Source: an uncultured Bacteroidota bacterium
GTDB lineage: Bacteria > Bacteroidota > Rhodothermia > Rhodothermales > Salinibacteraceae
NCBI GenBank assembly: GCA_913056185.1
Contig: CAJXLV010000019.1
Location: forward strand, 1-59,933
Length of the DNA: 59,933 bases
Reading direction: 5' to 3'
Made by a program: the position numbers and the translations under genes. Shown piece by piece: positions 1 through 8,401 of the stretch. Numbering within the stretch: the first letter of the stretch is position 1; each line of letters opens with the position of its first letter. Under the pieces are notes generated by a model. It made no database searches. It was not told the DNA's origin and saw only the letters and a program-made list of their open reading frames with translations.

Positions 1-1197
1 TGGGGCAGCCAGTCGATGGGCGGCTACACCGACATCTTCATCAGCGGCGTCCTGGGCCCCATCGTCTACGCCGACGTGGAGAGCCTGTACCCCTCCATCA
101 TGCTGAACTACGACGTGCAGCCGTCCGGCGACGAGATCGACCTCTTCCCCCAACTCCTGGAGCGGCTCACCGACCTGCGCCTCGAGACAAAGCAGGACAT
201 GCGCGACGCTGAGGACGAGGAAATCCGCAGTGAGCTCGACGCGCGGCAGTCTTCATACAAAGTCCTAATTAATAGTTTCTACGGCCTCCTCGGCTTTGGG
301 CTCTCGGCCTTCAACGACTTCGAAGAGGCCGACCGCGTGGCACGCACGGGGCAACAAATTCTGCGCCAGTTGATCGACGAAATCCGGGCGCGCGGCGGCA
401 CAGTGATCGAGGTGGACACCGACGGGGTCCTCTTCGTGCCCCCGGAGAACGTGCGGGGGGAGCAGGCCGAGATCGACTTTACGGTGGGCCTCACGGAGGC
501 CATGCCGGAGGGCATCCGCGTGGGCTTCGACGGGCGGTTCAAGAAGATGCTCTCGTACAAGAAGAAGAACTACGCCCTCCTCACCTACGACGACGACCTC
601 AAGTTTAAGGGCTCCTCCCTCATCTCCCGCTCCAACGAAGCCTTCGGGCGCGACTTCGTCCGGAAGGCCATCCGCCGCCTCCTCGACCACGACGTGGCGG
701 GCCTGCACGAGCTCTACGTGGACACCCGCGACAAAATCGTCAACAGTGACTGGGAGAGAGTGGAGCGCTTCACCCGCACCGAGACGCTAAAAGACACGCT
801 GGAGCAGTACGAGGCCGACGTGGCCGAGGGCCAGCGCCCCCGGGCTGCCACCTACGAGCTCGCCAAAGAGAAGCAGAACCACACAGGCAAGCCCATGAAG
901 AAGGGCGACCGCATCACGTACTACATCACGGGCGAGGACGCAAACGTGACGGCCTTCCGGCACTGCAGGCGGGCCGAGGCGTGGACCCCCGACGCCCCCG
1001 ACGAAAATACGGCCTACTACCTGAAGCGGCTCGACGAGTTTGCCAAAAAGTTCGAGCCTTTTTTCAGCGAGCACGACTTCCGTCTTGTCTTCTCCCCCGA
1101 AGACCTCTTCGGCTTCTCCGCCGAGGGCATTGAGATCCGGCAGACCGAGCATGAGCCCGACATGCGGACCGAGTCGGACGAAGAGGTGCCGTTTTAG
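1..1197 (+). CDS. Family B DNA polymerase, 3' part (5' end outside window)
   Basis: The reading frame is open from the first base, so this is the C-terminal 398 residues of a longer polymerase whose exonuclease domain lies to the left of the window. The palm and fingers motifs are visible. Motif A is DVESLYPSIM with the catalytic Asp at visible residue 25. Motif B is KVLINSFYG near residues 87-95. Motif C reads EVDTDGVLF with its two Asp at visible residues 139 and 141. Both catalytic carboxylates are therefore kept, but motif C has Glu-Val before DTD and Gly after it, whereas the usual form is Y-x-DTDS. The protein ends in an acidic tail. Family membership is firm. Whether it is a replicative or a Pol II-like repair enzyme cannot be told from this part. 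Confidence 0.93.
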   Translation, partial: WGSQSMGGYTDIFISGVLGPIVYADVESLYPSIMLNYDVQPSGDEIDLFPQLLERLTDLRLETKQDMRDAEDEEIRSELDARQSSYKVLINSFYGLLGFGLSAFNDFEEADRVARTGQQILRQLIDEIRARGGTVIEVDTDGVLFVPPENVRGEQAEIDFTVGLTEAMPEGIRVGFDGRFKKMLSYKKKNYALLTYDDDLKFKGSSLISRSNEAFGRDFVRKAIRRLLDHDVAGLHELYVDTRDKIVNSDWERVERFTRTETLKDTLEQYEADVAEGQRPRAATYELAKEKQNHTGKPMKKGDRITYYITGEDANVTAFRHCRRAEAWTPDAPDENTAYYLKRLDEFAKKFEPFFSEHDFRLVFSPEDLFGFSAEGIEIRQTEHEPDMRTESDEEVPF

Positions 1198-1331
1198 CCG
1201 CGTTGTTGCGTCCGACACTGCCTCTTCCGTTCGCCAAATGTTCTGGTCGAGCGACGGCTGCCATCTGTGCGAAATGTCCGTTGGGCCTTGCCTCTCTGAA
1301 CTGCGATTGACACTTTATCTTGGTCTTCGCA

Positions 1332-1352
1332 TCAAGAACTCCCTGTTCTTGA
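1332..1352. promoter_or_regulatory. Perfect 8-bp dyad upstream of a small ORF
   Basis: TCAAGAAC, five bases, then GTTCTTGA form a perfect inverted repeat 32 bases before the ATG at 1384. A TTGACA-like hexamer lies about 25 bases before it. The dyad could be an operator, or a weak terminator of the polymerase gene, since a T-rich run follows. The function is inferred from position only. Confidence 0.35.
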
Positions 1353-1383
1353 GTTTCTCGTCGTACAACCGAACGCCCCACCC

Positions 1384-1626
1384 ATGAAGCGCATCGCACT
1401 CGCCGGCCTCTTTACGCTCCTCGGGGGCGCGGCGGCCCTTCTCCTGGCTGCCTCTATCCTCTTCTCGTGCCGCTCTGGCGGCGATCCACACCACTCCGGC
1501 TCCGCCGCGGTGCACGAGAACGTGCCCCCATCCCCCCCGGCGGCTCCGCGGGCCGCGGAAGGCACGCGCATTGCTCTTCCTCCCTCGCTGGCTGCCTCGA
1601 GGGCGCCTCAGCGCAGTCGGCGGTAG
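1384..1626 (+). CDS. Possible small lipoprotein-like or membrane protein
   Basis: This 80-residue frame starts with MKRIALAGLF and has one long hydrophobic stretch at about residues 4-28 ending in LFSC, which resembles a lipobox or membrane anchor. It then becomes Pro/Ala/Arg-rich and low in complexity. It lies alone between the polymerase and the convergent pyrophosphatase gene, preceded by a dyad at 1332-1352. I recognise no family. The N-terminal signal-like segment argues for a real gene, but the Arg/Pro-rich tail is also what chance frames look like in this GC-rich DNA. No other gene is visible in 1198-1687. Confidence 0.3.
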   Translation: MKRIALAGLFTLLGGAAALLLAASILFSCRSGGDPHHSGSAAVHENVPPSPPAAPRAAEGTRIALPPSLAASRAPQRSRR

Positions 1627-1687
1627 CTGCGCCCAGCCCCCGTCGCGTGCCTCCCCTGCCGAGGCGGCCGACCGGTCGCCTCACGCC

Positions 1688-2302
1688 CTACGCGTCTGCC
1701 CCCGGGGCCGCTTCTACCTCTGGAGCCTCCGCGTTCCGGGCCGTTCTGGCGTTCGAGGCTTCCTTTCCCTCCGGGGCCACCTCCTCGGCGTACCGCTCAA
1801 GCGAGGTCTCCACAATCTCCTTTGCCCGGTCCGGCCCAAAGAAGTCCTGCACCCGCACCGTCTTGTTTTCGAGGGCCTTGTAGTCCTGAAAGAAACGACG
1901 CAGCTCTCGCAGGCGGTGGTCGGGGAGCTCCTTAATGTGCCAGTAGTCGTTGAAGGCCGGGTCGTCCATGTGAATGCAGATGATCTTCGCGTCCTCCTCG
2001 TTGTCGTCCAGCATGCTCATCATGCCGATGGGGCGGGTGCGGAGGATGCTGAGCGGATCGACGGCCTCCTGGGCCAGCACGAGCACGTCGAGCGGATCGC
2101 CATCGTCGGCGTAGGAGCGGGGAATGAAGCCGTAGTTGGCCGGGTAGACGACCGACGAGTATAACATACGGTCGACCCGAAGGAGGCCGCTGTCTTTGTC
2201 GAGTTCGTATTTGACCTTGCACCCCTGCGGGATTTCCACGATGGAGTTGAAGACCGAGGGACTATCGGGGCCTACGTCAATGTCGTGCCAGGGGTGACTC
2301 AT
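1688..2302 (-). CDS. ppa: Inorganic pyrophosphatase (family I)
   Basis: Cytoplasmic enzyme that hydrolyses pyrophosphate to two phosphates and so pulls biosynthetic reactions forward. The 204-residue protein shows the family I pattern: [11 protein letters not shown] near the N-terminus, YPANYGFIP, the metal-binding signature [11 protein letters not shown], and [10 protein letters not shown] chose the ATG at 2302 ([11 protein letters not shown]) because the frame upstream of it is Arg/Pro-rich and unlike the family. About 25 residues after the conserved core are Ala/Glu-rich and look like a halophile-type acidic tail. It is transcribed toward the polymerase end and stands alone, 188 bp after the stop of the next minus-strand gene. 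Confidence 0.95.
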   Translation of the reverse strand: MSHPWHDIDVGPDSPSVFNSIVEIPQGCKVKYELDKDSGLLRVDRMLYSSVVYPANYGFIPRSYADDGDPLDVLVLAQEAVDPLSILRTRPIGMMSMLDDNEEDAKIICIHMDDPAFNDYWHIKELPDHRLRELRRFFQDYKALENKTVRVQDFFGPDRAKEIVETSLERYAEEVAPEGKEASNARTARNAEAPEVEAAPGADA

Positions 2303-2490
2303 TGTTGTGTGGCGAGTGGAAGGATGTGTAGCGGAGGAACAAGGAAGCAATGCAGGACGACGTGGCGCAGGACGGCGCGGCCGCACGGAGCGGCACAGGC
2401 ACGCCAGCCCGGCGACGGGGCCGCCCTGTCAGAGGCCGCAAGGAGCGCAGCATCGGGCAGTGTGTCCACACGTGTGAGGCACTCGGCGGC

Positions 2491-3168
2491 TCACCGGCCC
2501 TCGGGGGAGGACGATTCGGTTTGGGGCGTCCCTTTCAAGTGCTGTGACGGATCAAAGGAGCGCTCGGTCCCCAACCACGTTGCCAGGGCGGCGCTGGTCA
2601 TGTGAAGAGCGCCGGGATCGAACGTCGGCCCGGCCGTGGATGTGCCCAGCGCCTCCGGGGCGCCGTCCGTTTCGTCGAGGTGCTCCGCGAGGGCCTGCAC
2701 GTCGCGCGCCAGGTGAGAGGCGGCCTCACTGGTGTGGCCCTCCAGCGAGAGCTGTCCGTTCCAGTGCAGGTCAGCGAGCATGCGCACGAGGGCGCCCCCA
2801 CCGAGGGACACGCTCATCTCGTCGGGTTCGCCGGCGGCACTCCCCGATCCATCGGTCAGAGCAGCCGCCACCGGGTCCATGCCCCGGTCGCGCAACGCCT
2901 CAACCAGGGCTTCTCCAACGGAGGAGCGGCGGTTGACAATGAGGCTGGTGCGGCCGATGTAGGGCTGCTCGGCAATGAGGCCCTGCAGGTGATCGGCCAG
3001 GTCGGCGGCGGAGGCCACGTCGGTGCGGTGCCGGATGCGGTTGAGGCGATAGCTGGCCTCCGCGTCGTCGCCCTCGGCAGACTTCTCGATCAGCGCGTAA
3101 GCCACTTCGTGCGGGCCCGAGGCGTCGCCCGAGCGAGCATCGATGCCAAGAAAGAATGCGTGTGCCAT
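2491..3168 (-). CDS. Unknown protein with RNase H-fold/terminase-nuclease-like pattern
   Basis: A 225-residue soluble, acidic protein with no signal peptide or membrane segment. The N-terminus FFLGIDARSG places an Asp on a first beta strand, followed by a hydrophobic strand (VAYALIEK). Further on, TSLIVNRRSSVGEALVEAL then LRDRGMDPVAAALTDG resembles the order of strands and helix in phage terminase large-subunit nuclease domains and other RNase H-fold proteins. The later part is helical (LVRMLADLHWNGQLSLEG) and the C-terminus is disordered. This fold assignment is my inference from the pattern, not a recognised family. It sits between pyrophosphatase and EgtD with no phage genes nearby, so a cellular role is as likely as a phage relic. 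Confidence 0.75.
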   Translation of the reverse strand: MAHAFFLGIDARSGDASGPHEVAYALIEKSAEGDDAEASYRLNRIRHRTDVASAADLADHLQGLIAEQPYIGRTSLIVNRRSSVGEALVEALRDRGMDPVAAALTDGSGSAAGEPDEMSVSLGGGALVRMLADLHWNGQLSLEGHTSEAASHLARDVQALAEHLDETDGAPEALGTSTAGPTFDPGALHMTSAALATWLGTERSFDPSQHLKGTPQTESSSPEGR

Positions 3169-3278
3169 GACGGACGAAGTGCGAATGGGCGAAGTGTTGC
3201 GAGGGGTGGACTCATACGGATGGACCGCTCCACCCGCTCGTTCCCAGCCTCGCTCGCCGCGTGGACGTTTGTCCTCGA

Positions 3279-4265
3279 CTACGCGCCCGATTCGGAGATC
3301 ACCGTGCAGTACTGTACGCTAAAGTACGACCGCTCGTCCGTCCACACCGTCTCGACCCGGAAACCAGCATCTCCCGCAAGGGCCGCGAAGCCGTCGAGCG
3401 TGTACTTGTGCGAGTCCTCGGTGTGGATGGTCTCTCCGGCGTCGAAAGAGATCGTCTCCCCCGCCACGGTGACCGTTTGGGCAATGTGGCTCCGGAGATG
3501 GCTCTCCACGCATCCTCGCTCGTCGTTCCACCGCACACGGTGCTCGAACGCATCTAAATCGAAGGTGGCGTTCAGTTCCCGGTTCATTCGGCGCAGCAGA
3601 TTCTTGTTGAAGGCCGCCGTTACGCCCTCGGCGTCGTTGTAGGCCGCCTTCATCACCTCTGTGTCTTTCTTGAGATCCACCCCAATGAGCAGGCCGCCCT
3701 CCGGCCCCACCGTTTCGGCGACGTGTTGGAGAAAGGCGCGCGCATCGGGCCGCTGGAAGTTGCCGATGGTAGACCCGGGATAATACCCGACCGTTCGCGC
3801 AGCAGGCACCGGCGGTTCCGGAAGATCGAAGGCGGTGGTATAATCGGCACACACCGGCTGGATGGGGAGCGAGGGATAATCCGTCGCCAGATCGCTGGCG
3901 CTTTCAATGAGATGCTCTTTCGAAATGTCGACCGGTACGTAGGCGGCGAGGTCGTCCAGGTGGTCAAGCAGGATGCGCGTCTTGAGGCTGCTTCCGCTGC
4001 CGTACTCCACGAGTTGGGCCCGGGGGCCAAGGGCCTCGGCCATGGCGCCCACGTGCTCTTCCATGATGGCCATTTCGGTGCGGGTGGGGTAGTACTCGTC
4101 GAGGCGACAGATTTGGTCGAACAGCTCCGACCCGCGGGCATCGTAGTGGAACTTGGCGGGAATGTGTTTTTGGGGCTTGCGGAGTCCTTCAAGCGCCGCC
4201 TCGCGAAACGACTCGGTGGCGGGGGCTTGGTCGAGTACGGCGGGGGCGTGGGGAGATGCAGGCAT
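3279..4265 (-). CDS. egtD: L-histidine N(alpha)-methyltransferase (ergothioneine biosynthesis)
   Basis: SAM-dependent enzyme that trimethylates histidine to hercynine, the first step to ergothioneine, a redox-protective thiol. The 328-residue length fits the EgtD family (about 320). Visible signatures are KFHYDARGSELFDQIC near the N-terminus, the SAM motif LVEYGSGSSLKTR around residues 85-92, and PGSTIGNF around 160-170, which is typical of this family. The start at 4265 (MPASPHAP) is chosen because the frame before it is Arg/Trp-rich noise. No EgtB or other ergothioneine gene lies beside it here, so the partner must be elsewhere or absent. Stand-alone on the minus strand. Confidence 0.9.
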   Translation of the reverse strand: MPASPHAPAVLDQAPATESFREAALEGLRKPQKHIPAKFHYDARGSELFDQICRLDEYYPTRTEMAIMEEHVGAMAEALGPRAQLVEYGSGSSLKTRILLDHLDDLAAYVPVDISKEHLIESASDLATDYPSLPIQPVCADYTTAFDLPEPPVPAARTVGYYPGSTIGNFQRPDARAFLQHVAETVGPEGGLLIGVDLKKDTEVMKAAYNDAEGVTAAFNKNLLRRMNRELNATFDLDAFEHRVRWNDERGCVESHLRSHIAQTVTVAGETISFDAGETIHTEDSHKYTLDGFAALAGDAGFRVETVWTDERSYFSVQYCTVISESGA

Positions 4266-4458
4266 GCACCTGGGGCGTCGATGAGCGAACAAGCGACGGC
4301 GGAGCGCCTTGTGCGAGCCGCCCCGCCACGTTAGAGGGGAAGCAGTGCAAATCAGTGCCCAACTAAGGGGCCCTCCCCCCCGGAAGTCAAGCCGAGCCTC
4401 TCGCTGCCAGAGGCTTTGGGGAAATGTTACAGGCGTGCGCCCCGGGCGCTCCGGCCGT

Positions 4459-5307
4459 CTATCCGTCGAGGTCGGCCAGGGGATCGGGGTGCTGAAAGAC
4501 ATACCCGCAGCGGGCCTTGATTTTCTGGTTGTCTACGACCTTGCCGGTGGTGGCGTCCGCATCGTCGAATGCAGGCGGTTCCAGGCCCATGTGCTCGGCG
4601 GCCTGCGTGTAGAGGGCGCGGCGCGTGGGGTGCTGGTCGGCACAGGCGTTGAAAACTTCCCCCTGCACGTCCTCCCGGTTCAGCACGGTCTGGAAGAGGG
4701 CGACACAGTCGTCACGGTGGATGAGGTTGACGGGAGCCTGCGGACGCCCCACGCCCGTACGGCCTGCAAGGAAGCGTCCGGGGTGGCGGTCGCCGCCGTA
4801 AAGCCCGCCGAGCCGCACGACAGTGGTGGCAAAGCGGGGATCCTGCAGGAGGCGCGCCTCCACGTCGAGCAGGGCGCGGCCCGTTGCGCGACGGGTTCCC
4901 GGCAGCGCGTCGGGCGCGCCCGGGGGCTGGTCGGCCTCCGTCACGGTTCGTTCCACGTTGGGGTACACGCCGGTGGAGCTGGCAAACAGGATCCACTCGA
5001 CGCCGCCCTGGGCCGCTGCGGTGCGTACGGCGTCGATCTGACGGCCGTGACGCGCCTGCACGTCGTCCGCCCCACGCGGCGGCGGAACGTTGAGCACGAG
5101 GCAGTCGGACGCAAAAAAGTCGCCCGTGTCGTCGGGGAGGTCGGGCGTGAGGGCGAGCCGGTACGGCTCGATGCCATCGTCGCGCAGGCGGGCCAGCTTG
5201 TCGGGCGTGGTGGTGGAGCCGCGGACGTGTCGTCCCTCCGCCACCAGGCGCTGCGCAAGGGGACGCCCCAACCATCCGCAGCCAAGAACACTCACATCCA
5301 TAGTCAT
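4459..5307 (-). CDS. NAD-dependent epimerase/dehydratase family protein (YeeZ-like)
   Basis: Rossmann-fold nucleotide-sugar-epimerase-like protein of about 282 residues. The N-terminal dinucleotide-binding motif VSVLGCGWLGRPLA is complete, LVLNVPPP follows, and WILFASSTGVYP matches the strand that carries the catalytic Ser in this superfamily. The usual YxxxK is not present; instead TRRATGRALLD occupies that place, as in the YeeZ-type branch. VVRLGGLYGGDRHP is also typical. The substrate is unknown. The start could be 5307 (MTMDVSV) or 5301 (MDVSV). It is not obviously in an operon: 193 bp separate its stop from the start of egtD. Confidence 0.85.
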   Translation of the reverse strand: MTMDVSVLGCGWLGRPLAQRLVAEGRHVRGSTTTPDKLARLRDDGIEPYRLALTPDLPDDTGDFFASDCLVLNVPPPRGADDVQARHGRQIDAVRTAAAQGGVEWILFASSTGVYPNVERTVTEADQPPGAPDALPGTRRATGRALLDVEARLLQDPRFATTVVRLGGLYGGDRHPGRFLAGRTGVGRPQAPVNLIHRDDCVALFQTVLNREDVQGEVFNACADQHPTRRALYTQAAEHMGLEPPAFDDADATTGKVVDNQKIKARCGYVFQHPDPLADLDG

Positions 5308-5539
5308 GGGCACAGGTACACAGGGAGCAGGCGATGAGACAACCAACAGAGACGCAAACGCTCATTGCGCCGTGCCGTTCGCCGACGAGCGCGGCGCGGC
5401 GGTCCTGACACCGCGCCTGCACCTCCTCCAGCATGCCCAGTGTGCCTTCCTTCCCACCCTCCTCAGTGTGTCGGCCTGCTCGAGCCAGGACAGACGGCGA
5501 TTCGAGGGGCTCGGCGGCCACAGGAGCAACAGGGGTGCC

Positions 5540-6922
5540 TCAAACACCTGCCCGGTTCAGTATCCGATCAAGAACCGATTCGACATCGTCCTCTGAAATG
5601 AGCCCTTCCCTGATCGCCTCGCTCACCTCGGCGATGGCGCGGCGCCAGCAGGCCGTTGGGGCCAAGGGGTCCCGTTCGCTCAGGTACCCCTCCCTCCGAA
5701 AGTACACCCGGAGGTCCTCGATCTTCCCAGACCGGAATCGCTTGACGGAGCCGCTCCGTAGCTCTTCAAGAATGCGCTCCGCCTGTCCGTCCACTTCCTC
5801 AGCGAGGTCCGCCACTCTGTCAATGAAGTTTTCGGAGACAGCACTTGTCTCCTCCAGGGCGGGACGCCCCACAGGCTCTCCCCGGCCGATGAGCCAGGCG
5901 TCCCGCCACGCGGCGACCGCCCGCGAAAGAGCCTCCATCTGCTGGTATTCGTCCTCGGTCAGACCAATCAGAGGAAGGGCATCTCGCTCGGCAAGGCTCG
6001 ACAGCTGGCCCCACGTGCGATACGACGTCTCCGCCGCCTGGTGGAGCAGGGCCGTGTCGGTCGTTAGGTACCAGAGAGCCAGTGTTTGGACGGAATTCCG
6101 TGGCCCCCAGCGAGGCACGTCCAGCACCTCTTTCAGATCGGCGTGCGTCATCCCGCTGGGATCGGGCAGGGCAGGCCGGCTGGGACGCCCGGAGCTGGTC
6201 GCTCCGTCCCCACCCCCCTGCTGGAGCTCCCAGCCCGCAGTCGCTTCCTCCCCAGAAAGCTCGTGTAGAACCAGATCCGTGTCCGTTCCGCGAAGAAGGC
6301 TTTGCCATTTTGCAACCTCGTCGGACTGCGCGGTCAAGTAGAAGACCTGCCGTCCCTCACTACAGATGGTGCGAACTGCCTCAATGACCGACTGGGCCTT
6401 CACGTCGTCGCTGTTGGCGAGGGTCTCATCAAGCACGAGGGGCAGCTTCGTCCCCTGCTCCTGCCGTTCGACGAAGGCAATTCGTACGGCAAGCAGAAGC
6501 TGAACCTTCGTTCCGCCCGAGAGCTGACTCAGGCCGAGCCGCCGCCCATCATCGGTGACGACCCGAAACGTCTCCTCCTCCCGAGCGAGATTGAGGTGGT
6601 ACCGATCGGTCGTGATCTGTCGGAAACGCTCGTCGGCTCGCTCGAACACAGCCGGCAGGTCTTGATTTCGCGTCCGGCCGTGCACGACATCCGAGAGGGC
6701 CTGACCGACCATGCTTTGCAGGTCTTGTTGGCGGCGCTCTTCCAGTTCTGATCGGGCCGACTCTCGCTCAGCCAGCGCATCTTCGAGGTCGTGCTCTTCT
6801 TTGGCGTCGTCGATCTTCTGGTTGATGCGGCTGATCTGGTCTGACAGCTCCTCCTCTTCCTCGGCGAGGGCACTGGCGTCCCCCTTTTCACGCTCCAGTT
6901 CGTCGATCTTGGCCGACAGCAT
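5540..6922 (-). pseudogene. SMC/AAA-type ATPase, 5'-truncated fragment
   Basis: The frame encodes coiled coil (MLSAKIDELEREKGDASAL), then the C-terminal half of an SMC/RecN-like ABC ATPase. The signature LSGGTKVQLLLAVRIAF lies near residue 130, Walker B LPLVLDETLANSDD near 160, and YLTAQSDEVAKW follows. About 240 further helical residues end at a normal stop. No Walker A half exists upstream. In the same frame coiled-coil coding continues about 30 codons beyond the ATG at 6922 to a TAG at 7013-7015, directly before an excisionase-like gene on the other strand. The gene is therefore cut at its 5' end and the product cannot form a complete ATP site by itself. It was probably part of a DNA repair or defence ATPase lost by rearrangement at the neighbouring integrated element. 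Confidence 0.8.
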
Positions 6923-7053
6923 CCACTCCTCGAAACCGGCCTCCTCGCGCAGCCGCTTCTCTTCCAGGTCGGCCTCCTGCCGCGCATTGTTCGCCTCGTC
7001 TTTCGCCTTTTGCTAACATTCTTTGTATTCTCTAAAACGCTTCCCCGACGCCG

Positions 7054-7269
7054 ATGCATCCCGACGATCTCATCAGTTTCAGCGACGCGGCCCGAGAGAT
7101 TGGATGCAGCCGGACGACGCTCTACCGGGCGGCGGACGACGGCCGCCTCAACGACATTGAGGTGGGCGGGCGCCGGATGCTCCTCAAAGACGAGGCGTGG
7201 GAGGACTTTGAGCCCCGGCTCAAGGGCGGACGGGCCCGCAAGCTCGAACAGGACGACGAAGACGAGTAG
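7054..7269 (+). CDS. Excisionase-like helix-turn-helix DNA-binding protein
   Basis: A 71-residue protein of the MerR/excisionase HTH_17 type. ISFSDAAREIGCSRTTLYRAA is the helix-turn-helix, followed by a wing (EVGGRRMLLKDEAWEDF) and an acidic C-terminus. Such proteins act as recombination directionality factors or small regulators of integrated elements. It is divergent from the truncated SMC gene with under 40 bp between them, and about 100 bp upstream of a decayed tyrosine recombinase on the same strand. That is the expected pairing of excisionase and integrase. The gene itself looks intact. Confidence 0.8.
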   Translation: MHPDDLISFSDAAREIGCSRTTLYRAADDGRLNDIEVGGRRMLLKDEAWEDFEPRLKGGRARKLEQDDEDE

Positions 7270-7371
7270 CGCCTCCGCTTCTCTTCGCTCCTCATTGATT
7301 CCTCGCCTCTGCTATGGCCTCTCTACGGAAGCACAAATGACGATACAGCGCCCGGTTCTATAATTCAGACC

Positions 7372-7640
7372 GCTCCCCGAAGCGGTGCCGTTACCGGCAC
7401 GTGCGGGCGTTCTTCTCGTGGGCAAAGGAGGACGAGCTTGTGGACGTGGGCGCCAGCCGCCGTGGTGCGCAACTGGGGAGAGCTCTCCTTCCACTCGTGC
7501 CGCCACACAGCCGGCTCGTGGCTCTCCATGCAGGGCGTGCCGCTCCGTGTGATCTCAGAGATCCTGGGGCACAGCAGCACCGCCGTCTGAGCCCCGACGT
7601 GATGGACCGGGCGATGGAAGAGACGTTCGGCGGGTCGTGA
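7372..7640 (+). pseudogene. Tyrosine recombinase (integrase) remnant, copy 1
   Basis: Pieces of one phage-type integrase appear in two frames. RYRHVRAFFSWAKEDELVDVG (7372-7440 region) matches the core-binding domain. In another frame FHSCRHTAGSWLSMQGVPLR (7489 onward) carries the catalytic Arg box R-H-T and continues to EILGHSSTAV, ending at a TGA at 7588-7590. The first frame resumes as LSPDVMDRAMEETFGGS to the stop at 7640. Most of the catalytic domain, including the Lys and first Arg boxes, is missing. The gene is therefore internally deleted and frameshifted and cannot make an active recombinase. Confidence 0.82.
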
Positions 7641-7652
7641 GCCGCGAGCGGC
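7625..7652. repeat. 28-bp perfect direct repeat, copy 1
   Basis: These 28 bases span the last codons and stop of integrase remnant 1 and recur without mismatch at 8281-8308 at the end of remnant 2. They flank the secreted-protein gene between them. They most likely derive from two related integrase genes. Confidence 0.85.
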
Positions 7653-7696
7653 GTGTGGAGGGGGATGCTTTTCCCAGGCATGTCGGTCAGCAATCG

Positions 7697-8164
7697 TTAA
7701 TCAGCCTTCTCGACAGTAACGGTCCAAGGCCCGGAACTCTGAATGATGAGGTAGTAGCGTCCTCCCCGGTCTATGTACGATATGCCATTGGATGGGGCGT
7801 TGGGCCCGGCAATCATGGCTGGATAGGTGGAGTTAGGTTTTCCAGCTTCGTAGCCATTTAGAAAGAAAACCTCTGCGGACGATACCCAACTGACACGCCA
7901 AGGGCCAGTGACGCGAAACGGGCGGGTATTCTTACGCCCAGATCCAGAGAATCGCGCGATAGCCTCAGGCCCTTCTTCTTCAGCCGCAGCCGCCTCCTCG
8001 CGTAGGTTGCGAATAACATTCTCAAGGCTATCTACCTTTGATTCGAGTACATCAATGCGCTGCTTCAGGCTATCAGTTTCTTGCGCGAGGGCAGGGGAGG
8101 TGAGGAAAATCGATGTTGCAAGTTTTAAGCAAACACCGACTAAACCAAGTTGCCGTTTGAACAT
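7697..8164 (-). CDS. Secreted coiled-coil protein of unknown function, island cargo
   Basis: A 155-residue protein with a signal peptide (hydrophobic residues 7-24, cleavage plausible after SPALAQ). A short coiled coil follows (SLKQRIDVLESKVDSLENVI). The C-terminal beta-rich domain has two similar strands, FRVTGPWRVSWVSS and LIIQSSGPWTVTVEKA. Base composition is visibly less GC-rich than all neighbours and codon choice differs, which suggests recent transfer. It lies between two integrase remnants that share a perfect 28-bp repeat, so I read it as cargo of the element that once used the nearby tRNA-Leu. I recognise no family. An extracytoplasmic location is the only safe inference. Confidence 0.75.
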   Translation of the reverse strand: MFKRQLGLVGVCLKLATSIFLTSPALAQETDSLKQRIDVLESKVDSLENVIRNLREEAAAAEEEGPEAIARFSGSGRKNTRPFRVTGPWRVSWVSSAEVFFLNGYEAGKPNSTYPAMIAGPNAPSNGISYIDRGGRYYLIIQSSGPWTVTVEKAD

Positions 8165-8205
8165 GTCTCGCCGCTGTATGAATTTAAAGATGGGGTAACC
8201 CAGGT

Positions 8206-8297
8206 CGGCTGGGCCACAGCAACACCTCCGCTACAGAGTCACCTGAGCCTTGACGTAATGGAACGAGCGATGGGGGAAAAGTTCGGCGGGTCGTGAG
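8206..8297 (+). pseudogene. Tyrosine recombinase remnant, copy 2 (C-terminal tail only)
   Basis: One frame reads GHSNTSATESPEP and the next reads LQSHLSLDVMERAMGEKFGGS and stops at 8297. Together they form the usual end of a phage integrase (LGHSN, then a Tyr helix), here with a frameshift between the halves and the Tyr itself lost. It parallels remnant 1 (GHSSTAV, DVMDRAMEETFGGS) but differs in many bases, so it comes from a related rather than identical element. It lies about 160 bp downstream of the tRNA-Leu 3' end. Confidence 0.75.
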
Positions 8298-8308
8298 CCG
8301 CGAGCGGC
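8281..8308. repeat. 28-bp perfect direct repeat, copy 2
   Basis: Identical to 7625-7652. It includes the stop codon of integrase remnant 2 and the bases after it, 656 bp from copy 1. Confidence 0.85.
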
Positions 8309-8401
8309 ATGGGAAGCCGTTCCCAATATACTCCCAAGTCGTTCCCAATTCCATGCGATTCCATTCGAGTTCTCGCACGATCGGAGAAACATCCCAAACA
8401 C

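Noticed and set aside
265..1399. Long minus-strand frames opposite the polymerase gene
   Set aside because: They are shadows of the GC-rich coding strand; no family motif, composition rich in His/Gly/Val.
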